From: Craspedostauros australis
Lineage: Eukaryota > Bacillariophyta > Bacillariophyceae > Mastogloiales > Achnanthaceae
DNA: 64,000 nucleotides
NCBI GenBank assembly: GCA_026770025.1
Contig: JAMXDE010000008.1
Coordinates: 1-64,000 of the forward strand
Direction: 5' to 3'
Below, one piece after another: positions 18,444-29,010 of this stretch (the first letter of the stretch is position 1; each line of letters starts with the position of its first letter). A model generated the notes under the pieces. It saw only the letters and a program-made list of their open reading frames with translations. It ran no database searches and had not been told where the DNA came from. The position numbers and the translations under genes are program-made.

Positions 18444-18744
18444 AACATCATCGCCATCCGCTCACAACTTCGGAAGTCATCGCCACTCTTTCGCTCCATT
18501 TCACAACTTTCCTCGCCAATGCCATGCGCACTCGCTGTTGTGTTCCATGCTTGTGCTCGCTCTAGTAGTGTAGTTGTAGTTGTTGTAGTTGTAGTTGTTG
18601 TAGTTGTAGTTGTTGCCAGCTTCTCGACCTTTCATCGCATGCTCTCCTTCCTCACTTCGTCTCCGACCTGTGCAGATCATCACATCCGACCTGCTAACAA
18701 CTATACTCAGCAGCAACAGCAACAGCAACAGCAACAACTACAAC

Positions 18745-21054
18745 ATGCCTCTCTCCACCACCGCCAAGGCCAAGGATGCCAACCCCTCCCCCTGTAAGAA
18801 ACCGCGTTCTGCTTACCCTGTGTCTGCTCCTCCTGTTGACTCCAAGGGAAACTTGCTCCCTACCGCGGAGCAACTGTTGCCCGACAAGCCATCCCCTGCA
18901 GTCCAGAAGCCAACCACCATCACGCAAGTGATTGATGTGAAGCCGATGCATGCAGCGGATGGCAGCCTCGTCCCGAACAGTACGCATGCGCACGCTCGCG
19001 TGCTGCATGTGTTCGTTCACATCCTCGATGACAACGGAGGCGTCTTCGACGACTCCAATGTCAGGGTGCGATCCGAGGGACGAGGTGTCGGCGATGGAGC
19101 AGTGGTGAGCGTTATCGTGAACGCGCCACCCCCTGCTGTGCCTGACGTTGCACCACCTGTCGAGCCTGCCCCACCAGCGAGGCTCCCTCGTCGCTGCAAT
19201 GCTGTTGTTGCTGGTGGCTATGCAGACACCTCCAATGACAGCGACAGCACCTACGACGACAACGACAGGGGGGAACGAACGCGCGCCAGCAGGAACAGGA
19301 GAGGAGGCCAGTTTGGGTACGACCCAGAAGAGGGGGGAAATTGGAGGCGTCCTGCAGTGATTCGTGTCATGGACCAGCTCACGGATCACTTTGACATGAG
19401 CATCGTTAATTCTATGCCTCCCAAGGGATTCGTGGTTGGTGGCAAGTACGATGCGCAAACATGGTGGAACATATCGCGTGTGTGGGTCGCTGTGGCTTCT
19501 GCACTCTGGGGTGTTTTGCTCCCTCATGAGGAATTGCCAACGCGCCAGATGCAACAGGTCGTGGAGTTTGTCCGCGCTCGCGCGGATCTACCTCCAACTG
19601 CACTCGGTTCAAATCTGTACACCCTATGTGTTGGGGGGGAACAGACACTGGCTATCGCAGCTAGAGCTGTCCTCGCTGCGTCTACGTCATTCACTAACAG
19701 CTCCGCAATCCTCTCTCGTCACATGGTGACGTTGCCAGAGGAACAGCGTATTCGTGTCAAGCCTGCACGCGCCGCAATCACTCGGAGCCAACTAACAACG
19801 TTGCGACGCGCCTTTGACATGTTTAGCCGTGGCGAACTCATCCCGCCAAAGGTTCTCCAGTATCGTGTGCGTGCTTGCAATCTGTCTGGTGTGGCATCGT
19901 TTCTCATGACCACCGCTACGTACAAGGCAGGCCTGAGTCACACGGTACAGTTCGGAGGCATCAAATTTGAAAATGTCCCTGTCTTCGATCGTGGAAGCAC
20001 GTCAATCGAACAACTATTCGGCATGTACACATCAACAACCAACAACCCAGTGGGAATGCCCGCGTTCGCCACCATGACTAACCTACTCACACGCAAAAGC
20101 AAGATCAAGACAGGCCTCTCTTCCTTCGAAAGCTACTTCTGGATGGCGACGGAGAAACTCAAACAGGCAATTTCGCGCCTAGTAGACCTGCTGAAGGCTA
20201 AGTATAAAGCGGACGGAGCGGAGCAAAACGATGCCAATGACGAGAGCTACCAGAACAATGAGCCCAATGACGTCATCTCTCCACATGTGCGCACAGCCGA
20301 TTCCCTCTTGAATGCACTCGAACTGCTTGTTGTGTTCCTCAAATGGGAATTCACCGCCTCCCACATGCAACTTCAGTGTGACGATCCAATGCATTCGGCC
20401 GCGTTCGCTCTCACCACCAAAAAGGAGAAGAAGAAGGCAACAACCACCTCAACCAACCAACGCAAATCACGCACCAACAAGCACAAACGCAAGAAGAACA
20501 CTCTCAAAAGCGACACGCCAACCGTCACAAATGACACTTCTCCCACCACCACGACCGAACAACCACGTAAAGTATGCAACCGTTGTGGCGCAGCAATGCG
20601 ATTTGTGGATGATCGTTTTGTCCCTTTCGTCACAATGCTTAAGGACAACGAACTCGCAGAACACAAAGACGAATTGCAATCAATGCTTGCGGCGGCCCCG
20701 GGATTCGCTGATGAAATCACTAATTACATGGCTCACAAAGTGCGTGCCAAAGTGCAATTCCGACAAATCGCTTTTTATCAATCCGAGCTCAATGATAAGC
20801 CTGAAAGAGCCTATGTGGTACTTGACCATAAGCAAAAAATTCTACCAACAGGCCAAAGCGAAGCCCAACAAGAATATTGGGGGAAAAGGGAATGTCACTG
20901 CTTGGGGCAATGGTCATCACGTGTCGCAATGACATTTTTACTTATCGGTTCATCGACATTGTGGTCGGCGGAAGACCGACACAAGACACACTTCAAGTTG
21001 GTGGACTGCTTGACATTGTGCAAAAAAAGGTCAAAGACATTCACCCATCCGTGA
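18745..21054 (+). CDS. Transposase-like protein, first frame (769 aa)
   Basis: The start is the first ATG in frame (MPLSTTAKAKD). Residues 1-180 are Pro/Ala-rich and disordered; a helical region with NISRVWVAVASALWGVLLP follows; a Lys/Thr-rich stretch precedes a CNRCG (CxxC) zinc-ribbon-like start near residue 611; then Q-rich helices and VVLDHKQKILP near 690, whose Asp is a candidate first catalytic residue of a DDE fold. The matching continuation (GMSLLGAMVIT, then SDNA and TEAQTGK) lies in the frame beginning at 20880. The change of frame falls at a GGGGGAAAAGGG run (20879-20890), so it is a one-base slip, a sequencing error, or frameshifting. After the slip this frame adds about 55 unrelated residues. 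Confidence 0.7.
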   Translation: MPLSTTAKAKDANPSPCKKPRSAYPVSAPPVDSKGNLLPTAEQLLPDKPSPAVQKPTTITQVIDVKPMHAADGSLVPNSTHAHARVLHVFVHILDDNGGVFDDSNVRVRSEGRGVGDGAVVSVIVNAPPPAVPDVAPPVEPAPPARLPRRCNAVVAGGYADTSNDSDSTYDDNDRGERTRASRNRRGGQFGYDPEEGGNWRRPAVIRVMDQLTDHFDMSIVNSMPPKGFVVGGKYDAQTWWNISRVWVAVASALWGVLLPHEELPTRQMQQVVEFVRARADLPPTALGSNLYTLCVGGEQTLAIAARAVLAASTSFTNSSAILSRHMVTLPEEQRIRVKPARAAITRSQLTTLRRAFDMFSRGELIPPKVLQYRVRACNLSGVASFLMTTATYKAGLSHTVQFGGIKFENVPVFDRGSTSIEQLFGMYTSTTNNPVGMPAFATMTNLLTRKSKIKTGLSSFESYFWMATEKLKQAISRLVDLLKAKYKADGAEQNDANDESYQNNEPNDVISPHVRTADSLLNALELLVVFLKWEFTASHMQLQCDDPMHSAAFALTTKKEKKKATTTSTNQRKSRTNKHKRKKNTLKSDTPTVTNDTSPTTTTEQPRKVCNRCGAAMRFVDDRFVPFVTMLKDNELAEHKDELQSMLAAAPGFADEITNYMAHKVRAKVQFRQIAFYQSELNDKPERAYVVLDHKQKILPTGQSEAQQEYWGKRECHCLGQWSSRVAMTFLLIGSSTLWSAEDRHKTHFKLVDCLTLCKKRSKTFTHP

Positions 21055-22277
21055 CTGAAATCATCCTACAGAGCGATAACGCGTGTTGTTTCGCCAGTCA
21101 CGAGCACATCGCGCTCATCACATCGGTACTCAACAAGAACCTTGCGACACGAAAGGCGGCCAAAATCATCGCGTGGATCTACACAGAGGCCCAAACTGGT
21201 AAGAGCATGCTGGACACGCACTTCGCGTACATCACCCGTGTACTGCAAAAATACGTGCAAAGTGGCAAGGACATCAAGACCCCGTTCCAACTCTTCCTTG
21301 CACTGAAAGCCGGTAACATCGCGGGTACCACCACGGTACTGGTCAACGCAAAGACCCTCCAAGGCAACATCACCACGCTTCCAGGCGCACCAAAAAGACG
21401 ATTCCGAGCGTCTGGACAACAGGTACGTCAAACTCACAAGGTGAAGTATGATGATGACCAGGCACGGTTGGTGGCTGCATCTGGTATCACGGAAGACGTC
21501 GTGGTCAAGAGCGCTGAATGGGAAGGGTGGATCATCAATGAGTTGGGCGTCATCGAGGACAGAACAATCACGTCCGACAAGCTGCCGACAACGTCCGAAT
21601 CGTTCAGGAAGACGGACAAGACGCGAAAACTCGGGCGCACAGCGGCAGAGAGCAAGGGGCTGGTGTTCGGCAAAGCGATTCAAGATGTACAAGGATGCGT
21701 GCCGACTGACCGCACCGCGGAGTTGAAGGACAAGACCGCAGAAACCGAACACCCACCGCTCGCAGTGCCAGGCTGGGCAAGCAAAACCGTACGGATCAAC
21801 GCGAAACTACCAGACTACATCGCGGACAAATTGAAGGGCATCAGTGAAGCGTCCGCGAAGGACTCGAAAAACAGACCATCCGAACACGAAGCACACGAAC
21901 AATTGATGGACGACAACAGGACCAAAACTGACTGGTACGTACAACTGCACGCAAATCCCATGCGCGTGAAAGCGTCGCTGTCTGCAGCGTACAACGCCAA
22001 ACAACGCAAAGAAAAGAAGCAGGCTGCCCTCATCAAGACGGAAACCACCACCAACCCAACAGGCAACACAACAGCAACAGCATCTGCAATTGTGGCGACC
22101 CACGATGCGCCAGCTGAAACACAGGAGGAACGAAGAGAGGAGGAGTTGCAGAGAGAAGAAGAGGAGCTGGATCATCAGATGTGGTGTGATGCTCACACAA
22201 TGAAGGCCAACACAGAAAGTGAGGCTGTGTTGGATGATGAGACGGAAAATTGTGATGGGCATGAACTGCCACGATAA
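20880..22277 (+). CDS. Transposase-like protein, second frame (catalytic part)
   Basis: No ATG opens it; it continues the protein from the first frame. EIILQSDNACC (about 21060-21092) and WIYTEAQTGKSMLDTHF (about 21175-21223) supply the second Asp and the Glu expected of a DDE catalytic core. From memory, the SDNA and E-x-Q-x-GK-x-x-x-D pattern resembles putative transposases in oomycete and cnidarian genomes; I cannot confirm it here. The C-terminus has a Glu-rich coiled coil (EERREEELQREEEELDHQ). The frame ends with TAA at 22275-22277, directly against a CACTAG-starting inverted repeat. Confidence 0.65.
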   Translation, partial: GEKGMSLLGAMVITCRNDIFTYRFIDIVVGGRPTQDTLQVGGLLDIVQKKVKDIHPSVTEIILQSDNACCFASHEHIALITSVLNKNLATRKAAKIIAWIYTEAQTGKSMLDTHFAYITRVLQKYVQSGKDIKTPFQLFLALKAGNIAGTTTVLVNAKTLQGNITTLPGAPKRRFRASGQQVRQTHKVKYDDDQARLVAASGITEDVVVKSAEWEGWIINELGVIEDRTITSDKLPTTSESFRKTDKTRKLGRTAAESKGLVFGKAIQDVQGCVPTDRTAELKDKTAETEHPPLAVPGWASKTVRINAKLPDYIADKLKGISEASAKDSKNRPSEHEAHEQLMDDNRTKTDWYVQLHANPMRVKASLSAAYNAKQRKEKKQAALIKTETTTNPTGNTTATASAIVATHDAPAETQEERREEELQREEEELDHQMWCDAHTMKANTESEAVLDDETENCDGHELPR

Positions 22278-22296
22278 CACTAGTTGTGGAGTTTTG
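22269..22296 (+). repeat. Inverted repeat arm inside the transposon (left)
   Basis: 28 bases, containing CACTAGTTGTGGAGTTTTG from 22278, repeated inverted at 23757-23784 with one mismatch. Spans the transposase stop codon. Confidence 0.85.
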
Positions 22297-23952
22297 TGGG
22301 TGGCAGACCATGCTACTAAAACGAGTCTAGAGACCGTCCAAAAAGCACATCCAATATCTGCTTGTCATGCTATATCTCAACAACACATCGCTTAAAATTA
22401 AATCTAAACATTGCACTCAGACGCCTGACTATCGTTTTAACAGAATATCGAAGTTAAATGAGTATAGAAAATATTTTGGAAGTCAGGTTGGTTTGCTGTG
22501 TGTTGTGTGGTGGATTCAAAAAAAAAAATGGTCGATGGCACAATGTTGCCCTCCAATGAGCACACATGATCATCATCATAATCCTTGTATTTCAGCAAAC
22601 TGTGCATACCATTCGCTCTGTATACCCCCCAGCTATCCACTCCAGGAAGGTTGGCCTCAGACATTGGCTCTGCATGCAGCAATGCAGCCACACACCGAAA
22701 CAGAGCGATTCCCAAAAATTGATTTCAATCCGGTTGCGATACAGATTTGGATCTGTACCGCATTCATTCGATCCTTTCAGCCCCTCCAAGCAATCCTCGT
22801 GCATTCCCACGCTCCATGGCGACACGCGGATGCATCCAGAATGGGCTGGGAGTGCATGACTGATGTGATACATCTCCATATGATGAAGTGGTGGTGCATT
22901 TTTTCTCCCACCAACAACGACCATTCTGCAGATATGATCAGCTGCAGCCTCTTGTAGACCATATCCGTGGCGCAAACTTCACGACGTGTATCTTCAGCCG
23001 GTTTCGAAAGCATCTTGTATGGGGGCCTTGGCAATTGAGGGGCGTCGTCCCATCGCCCCTCACTGCCAAAGCCATGCGACCGGTGCCAGGCGAGCCGCAA
23101 CCAAAGCTCCTCAAAACCACCTTTTCCTCTGCGCGGACACCTTCCCGGTGCTCCGCGAGCCTCAAACTTTGAGGGAGCCTTCTTCTTGCCCTTCTTGAGG
23201 CGTCTTGCCCATCCGTAGGCGCTGATATGACCTGTGTGTGCCACACACAGGCCAAAAACCAACCAGCCGATTTGGAGCCAAATTGTGGCCGTATTTCTGG
23301 GGCCTACGACGGCCCCAAATCAACCCCGCTTCCCGCCTCCGCTCGTCCACCCACCAAACGTTGCGTGGCGGTGACGGCGATGTTCTTGGATCTTGAAATG
23401 GCCCGCTGGTTGGCGCAGCGCTTAGGATACCGTTGGACGGCCATTGTGGAGTTTTTTTGGTGTTGCGCCATTGTCATGTTGGTGTGTCCAGTTTGCCACT
23501 CTCGACCAGCCTCACATGTTGGGGGATGGGGAGGTTTGCCTCCAATTGTAGTAACTGTCCGAAAGGAGCACAACACAAAACACTTGAGGAGTACCAACCA
23601 CACTCAACCAATTCGCCACGACGAAGCAGACCTGATGATGTTGCGCATCGTGATGTCATTGGTGTTTCATGACGAAGCATCTAGATGCGTGACGTCGATG
23701 ACGGATCGGGCGAGCACATGGTTGAATGCAAGTAAACGCGCATTCACCGTTTCTCCCAAAACTCCACAACTAGTGCTATCGTGGATGGACTGTTGGATGG
23801 CCTCATCCGAACACCTGAAAAAGAGACTAAACAATTCAAAATCGGAACACAGTCGCTAAAACAAAGAACAGCAGAGGGTTAAGTTGGATCGATGTAGTCG
23901 GAAGCAAGAGGCCGAAACACGACAGAGATCGAAAATTGCGCATATCCATCGG
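22297..23952. other. Non-coding 3' part of the transposon
   Basis: About 1.65 kb with an A-run (22519-22528) and no frame I trust. A minus-strand open stretch at 22777-23262 (161 codons, Arg/Lys-rich N-terminus) lacks any recognisable motif. It is largely bracketed by the 28-bp inverted repeat and could be a nested, partly decayed element. Confidence 0.4.
23757..23784 (-). repeat. Inverted repeat arm inside the transposon (right)
   Basis: Partner of 22269-22296. Confidence 0.85.
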
Positions 23953-24106
23953 TCCATAAAACTTAAAATAGGATCTGATTCAAAAATGTAATGGTTAATT
24001 ATTTGTATTAGACCTACAAGGATTACGAATATGTGGTTGGTTAGTATGTAGGAGAGAAAATTTCTGGAGGCCAATAAAAACATGCAGGTCGACTCACTAT
24101 GGGGGC
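23953..24106 (-). repeat. Transposon right terminal inverted repeat
   Basis: 154 bases; partner of 18001-18154. Confidence 0.85.
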
Positions 24107-24545
24107 TCCTACGACTAGTAGTACATGAACAACAACAAGAAGGAAGACGACAGAGGGTTCTGACAACAACAGGGTTCTGTTGTGTGGCATTGTCGAAAAC
24201 GAGAATCTTCGACTGATACGACTATGAGTCAGATCACCCAAGAAGATCAATGACTGTGTTGACATCTGTCGAAGCACAACGAATGCGAAAGATCGTTGAT
24301 GGTCATACCCAAGTGGTTCGAAATGGTCGTTGGGTGTTTTCATTGGTCTGGACGGTCTTTTGGCCTTGAGTCTGCCTCCGACAACTCGACTTCAGTCACA
24401 ATCAACACCACATCAATTCGAAGCAAACAACGTGAAAGTCTTCGGAGGCAGAGATACAGAGAGACAGAGAGACAGAGGGAGCTGCCATCACCACCACCAT
24501 GTACACCATGACCCACGATTGCTTGCGTCATCGTGGCATCTGCAA
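24107..24545. repeat. Linker, right part after the transposon
   Basis: Begins with the target duplication (24107-24114), then the right arm of the stem-loop (CTAGTAGTAC) and the common linker, including an uninterrupted CCAAG site (24309-24313) where the copia element sits in the first linker. Confidence 0.75.
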
Positions 24546-25971
24546 GACCGCTGACGCTTGTCCGCCTGCCATCGCAAGCACCAACTTGAGGTGTGAGCCA
24601 ATGCCTCGAACAACCATGAAGCCACCGATGTGACTGCCTTGGTTGGTTTCAACCCATCTCAGTTGGATTTGACTGGTTGCCATCCCACCACATTGCAACA
24701 ATCACCATCCGCGCGGGCAACAAGAGTCCCCAACATCAAACCAACACCACATTGCGTATTGGGATGAGTTGGCATGTTCAACAATCAACAAGCTGAGTGA
24801 TACCGTGCCGCCTCCACTGTTCCTGCCGCACGGACCACCAACATACAATACCATGCGCGTTCTATCCAGAGGCATGAGCACCGCCGTCTTGGCTCGTGAC
24901 TTCCAGAGCATCGATGCTCAACCGAGGCGATCGACAGGAACATCTGCCTCACGAACAAAGTTGGGATCACCACGAAGGAGGACATGTGGAGATACGGTAT
25001 CCATGGGCCATGGATCGCTGACCGTGTGCTTCTTGTACCAAAATGGATCTCTGTGTCAACCATGATCCGCAATACGGCACTCGCACTCTGCACGGGGTTG
25101 CTGGTTGGTTTCTTCTTTTGCTCGTCAAGCTCTCTGGATGCTTGGACTGCGCTGTCTCGTCGGTTCTTGTCTTTCCGCCATGCTGGCACTGCTCGCTTCG
25201 AAGATTGGAATTGATGGTGACCCTGGCATTTGTTGCTTCAACGGCGAGTGATCGCTCCTCCTGGGACTTGGCAAGGGTCTTGACTGCAGTGTTGGCGCAA
25301 TGGCGGGAGTGCAACTCATGGAGCGATGAGGACAATAGCGTGATACGGGACGGTAGATGGAACCGTGCAACAACCATGCCCCTCGCGGCTTCCCATCATT
25401 TCTCTCTGCCTTGTTCGCCATATGCTCTTCGTCGTCTCTTCCAGAAACTTGGATCGGCTGGCATCGGCACTGTAGCTTTGAATCGGCTTGGCAGTGTGTG
25501 ACTTGGAGTGGAGAGTGCTCTGTGTGTGAATCCGGTGGCACGGTGACGACTGCTCTGTGACGACCGCAAGGCTTGTGAAGATGCTGCTGCCTTGCGTTCT
25601 TTGTCTGCGCAATGAACCAACAATGATGCTCATGGCGGAGCGTAGATGGAACCACGGACGTCTAATCTGCTCATGAATGACATCGGCAACATCCCTGTGT
25701 GGGTATGTACTATACCGCAGAGAGCGGACCAGACAAGTTGCAGACAAGGCAGAGGCAGCGTGGGAGCAGTATCCAGCCCTTCAATCTCTTGACACATCCG
25801 GTGACTTCATCACAGCGTTCTATTGCATGAGCAGATATAGTGCATGCGGTACTGTTCCAATCCTACATATCATAGAACATTACAATCCATTCGTAGGTGT
25901 ATTAAATTACAGCGACGTGAGTCTACCACACCTCTATGAGTATGATACGAGTACGGAGCGGCCCATCCATC
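24546..25971. other. Type-1 cassette spacer with interrupted reading frames
   Basis: Matches 32700-34140 over its length with substitutions and small indels. Minus-strand stretches such as KSQEERSLAVEATNAR (about 25220-25275) and SRSKFLEETTKSIW (about 25420-25470) look protein-like but change frame within a few hundred bases in both copies. It may be a decayed gene; I see no domain. The right end (about 25670-25970) is A+T-rich 3' flank of the Ser/Arg-rich gene. Confidence 0.35.
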
Positions 25972-28263
25972 TCATTTACTCCCATCGTATCGTGATGCCT
26001 CACGGGTGGGAGTTTTGGTACCATTCATCAAGCGATCGCGGTACTGAGACGCTCTCTTGCTCCTGACCGCTTTCTTTGGCGTGAGTTGCAGTGGCTTTGT
26101 GTCAGATATCTTCTCATGGTAGACAGCATCGCGTGTCGACGATCTGCTTCGTCCACGGCGATTTGATTGAAGGGCCCCGCGTGATGACGAACGTTTGTTG
26201 CCATGTTGTTGTTTGCCATGCCGTCCATTTTCACTTCGCTCATTGCTGTGCCGTTCGATGTTGTAATTTCGATATCCTCTTGATCTGTTTCGTTGTCGCG
26301 CCGATGGTGATCGTTCATCGGAGGACTTCCTTCGCTGATCTTCGCCATGTGGTGTCGATTGGCTGCGGCCACGTTGATTTGGTCTTCGCCAACTTCCTCG
26401 GACATGCTTTCTGGAAGGTGAACCCTTGCGCCGTTGCAAACCAGTACCGGTGGAGTGCGCATTTGAGTTGGCTTCGCGTGAACGCGAGGTTGCGTTCATA
26501 TCATCCGAGCTGCCAGATGCTCGTTGTCTCTACGATGATGGCGATGAGTCCATCGATACTTGCGCAGTTCTTCGACGACTCCGCACCGATGGCGAGCGGC
26601 AGCTTCTTCCAGAGGAGGATGTGTGAATTTCTCCGTCGCGACGATGACACAATGATGGCGAACGCTCCGCACTCTTTGATCTTGGCGATGTCGAGTGCGG
26701 CTTGCCACTGGTGTGCTGTGCGCTTCTCCGCCGATGCCGTGGCGACGGTGATATCGATGGTGATATCGATGGTAATACCGATGGTAATATCAATGGTGAT
26801 GACACGTCTCTTGTTTTGCTGGAGTGGTGACGTCGGGGCCCATTGCCAAGCACCTTGGAGATCCTTTCCTTGATCGCTTCTCATCACGCAGAACACCCAC
26901 GCTTCGTCCGTGTGAACGTCGTTGCTTTGAGTCTTCGCTTGGGTGCAACGAACTGCGTGCGGATCTGTTGCAAGAGGGAGCCACCCGGTCCTTCTTGCTC
27001 GATTTCAATTCGATTCCCAAACTCAAGGTTCCAGGACTGGATGAGGCTTGGGGTGCGGCCGAGACACCTCTGTGTTCATGTTCGCGTTCGAACTGCTGAA
27101 GATTGAGTTTGGATTTGGACTGTGATGATGATGATGACGGTGGCGACGATGATGGTGCCATTGCGGATGCTTTGGTCAAGGCAAGATCGGCCAAATGCGA
27201 TGATCGAGATTCGAGAGATGGTTGTTGCTTCGATTTGGCAGGATTGGTTGACGACACTTCACGTAATGGTGGTCGTTTGGCCTTGAGGATACTTTCCAAC
27301 GTCGACCTGCGCTTGTTCAACGACGAAGACTGTTGTCTCTCTTCATGTGTGCGGCTGAAGGGGGCTGGTGTAGATGCCGCGCTCCAACCTCCAGGCGTGA
27401 CATGGGCCGCCAAGCTTCTCCCACTGTTCGTTGCAGCAGCACTTGTCGCAACGTCGACGCTGCTATCATCGTCGTCGTGGAGACTTGGCAGATTGGAGCG
27501 TGACTCCAGGCTCTCACTGCATGACGTCTCCGTTGTCGCAACTCAAGATACAGCCAGGGTGCTGGCTGTAATCTTCGCGCCTGGTGTGTCTGTTGTGTAT
27601 GTTGTGCCTGGCATGTTGTGTCCATCCTTCAAGAATTCCAAACTCTTGCTCCTCGATTTGGCGCTGCTGGTCATTCCGTTGGAATTCGTTGTTGGCCTTG
27701 GCCTGTATCTCCGACTCTGGGCAAGCTTCGTCTTGTCTTGGTTGATCCGTTCGCAGGTTGCGCCAAGTGCTGTGGCTGTGGCGAAGCTGAGTCTACTTGG
27801 GATGTTTGGCGCCAGTATCGATTCGTTGGTGTTGAACTTGCTGGGATCAAAGGAGCCGAATGACATCTCGTGATCTTGCATGTTGAGCATGTCCAGACTC
27901 TTCGCACGTGATCGTTTCACAGCCGAAGCTTTCGCATCTTTTGCTGTGTTTCTACTGGCCCTGCTTGGTGTATCTGTTCTGAAACTCGCACGACGACCTG
28001 ATGTTGCAGCTGCTTTGGCCTCATTGGCGAAGCTGGTGGGCTTGCTCGCCTTCGATTTCGTGTCAGCCTGCTGCGGTTGTGGTTGCTTGGTCTCCGTTTG
28101 CTTCTCTGCTATCAGTCTGACATCGTCCTCTTCCAGCAACTTCGATCGTCATGACCGCATGACCGCACAAAGGTTTGAACAGAGTACCTATCAGGCTGGA
28201 CGCTTTGCTGTGGCAACTCCTAGAGTAGATCGTACTCATGGAAGGTTCCATAGTAATACTCAT
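25972..28263 (-). pseudogene. Ser/Arg-rich disordered protein gene, copy B
   Basis: Reading from 28263 down, four long open pieces follow: an N-terminal piece ending near 28063; 27543-28139 (LIAEKQTETKQ to KSRSKSLEFLKDGHN); 26790-27413 (GGWSAASTPAPFSRTHEE, a central Ser/Pro/Lys-rich region); and 25972-26853 in another frame (SPSPRHRRRS, SRSREANSN, RGRSRSSTRD), ending RYDGSK. The whole would be some 700 residues of Ser, Arg, Lys and Pro-rich sequence without a folded domain. Frame changes lie near 28140, at 27542 (stop), near 26790-26850 in a GATATCGATGG-type tandem tract, and near 26530. The microsatellite-linked indels differ from those in copy C, which favours independent decay. Function unknown. 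Confidence 0.5.
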
Positions 28264-28821
28264 AGTCGTAGGACGGGCGGGTCAAGGGTACGGAACAACT
28301 GGCGAGCCTTCCCACAGTTCCTCTTGGATGTCGATGCCTCGTCATCTTGTCTGATTGTTTGCGTTTGCGTCGGTGGTACCAATTGTGGAGGGATACGGCA
28401 CCGTTGGAGGGGGTTGCCATCGCCAGCACCATCGCCAGCACCATCGCCAGCACCATCGTCATCGTCATCGCCAAACAGAGTTGCGTTGCACGAAGACAAC
28501 GCATTGGTGATGTTGGTTGTGCGTGTTTGTGTGTGTCATTGGTGGAATGAACAACGGATGGCAGACAGACGAGTACTCAACAAACGCGCCAACAATTCTT
28601 GACACCATCCAAAACAACGAATCTTCGATTTTGCGTCGTGATCCATGAAACAACATCAACACAACAAGAGAGAAGGGAAGAGAGGGTGATGAAATGGCAT
28701 GACTATGTTTGCATTGATGGAGCTATCAGCCAACACTGAGACATTGTCCATCAAGCAATGAAGCAAAACAGCAACGAAGAAATGAAGTAATCAAGCAAGC
28801 AGCGGCTGCGGCTGCGCAAAT
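28264..28821. other. Intergenic space between divergent type-1 genes, copy B
   Basis: Corresponds to 731-1246. Contains a tandem CCATCGCCAGCA tract (about 28427-28460). Possible shared promoter region; no gene seen. Confidence 0.45.
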
Positions 28822-29010
28822 ATGGCACGCCAACCAGAATCAACGAAGGCGGCCATGGCAAGAGACGATGATGATGCCGATGATGATGCCGATGATGATG
28901 CCGATGATGATGATGATGAATGGCGAGCGGTGATGAACAGAGGTCTCAAACTTGTCGCATCGCTCAGCAACATAAGAAAGGAAGATATCAAACCGACTGC
29001 TCCTGAGTAG
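28822..29010 (+). CDS. Small acidic ORF, 62 aa, copy B
   Basis: Homologue of 1247-1423. The Asp run (GATGATGCC units, 28867-28918) is longer, while the flanks DEWRAVMNRGLKLV and IRKEDIKPTAPE are kept, as is the TAG stop. Substitutions between copies are mostly conservative (K/K, V/I, S/A), hinting at past selection. Confidence 0.3.
   Translation: MARQPESTKAAMARDDDDADDDADDDADDDDDEWRAVMNRGLKLVASLSNIRKEDIKPTAPE

Larger units (their letters stand above)
18001..24106 (+). mobile_element. DNA transposon, 6.1 kb, long inverted ends, 8-bp target duplication
   Basis: The outer 36 bases at each end (18001-18036 and 24071-24106, beginning GCCCCC) are inverted copies with one mismatch, and imperfect matching runs on to 154 bases (18001-18154 and 23953-24106), closing with the shared stretch TATTTTAAGTTTTATGGA. 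Flanking octamers TTCTACGA (17993-18000) and TCCTACGA (24107-24114) differ at one base. The empty site is at 32238-32271 and 41900-41927. Inside is a long transposase-like coding region (18745-22277). An 8-bp duplication is usual for hAT, P and Zisupton-type elements among others; I could not place the family. The low divergence of the ends and flanks suggests fairly recent insertion. Confidence 0.9.

Noticed and set aside
22777-23262. 161-codon minus-strand frame in the transposon tail
   Set aside because: No motif, no second copy in the window, and codons look random.
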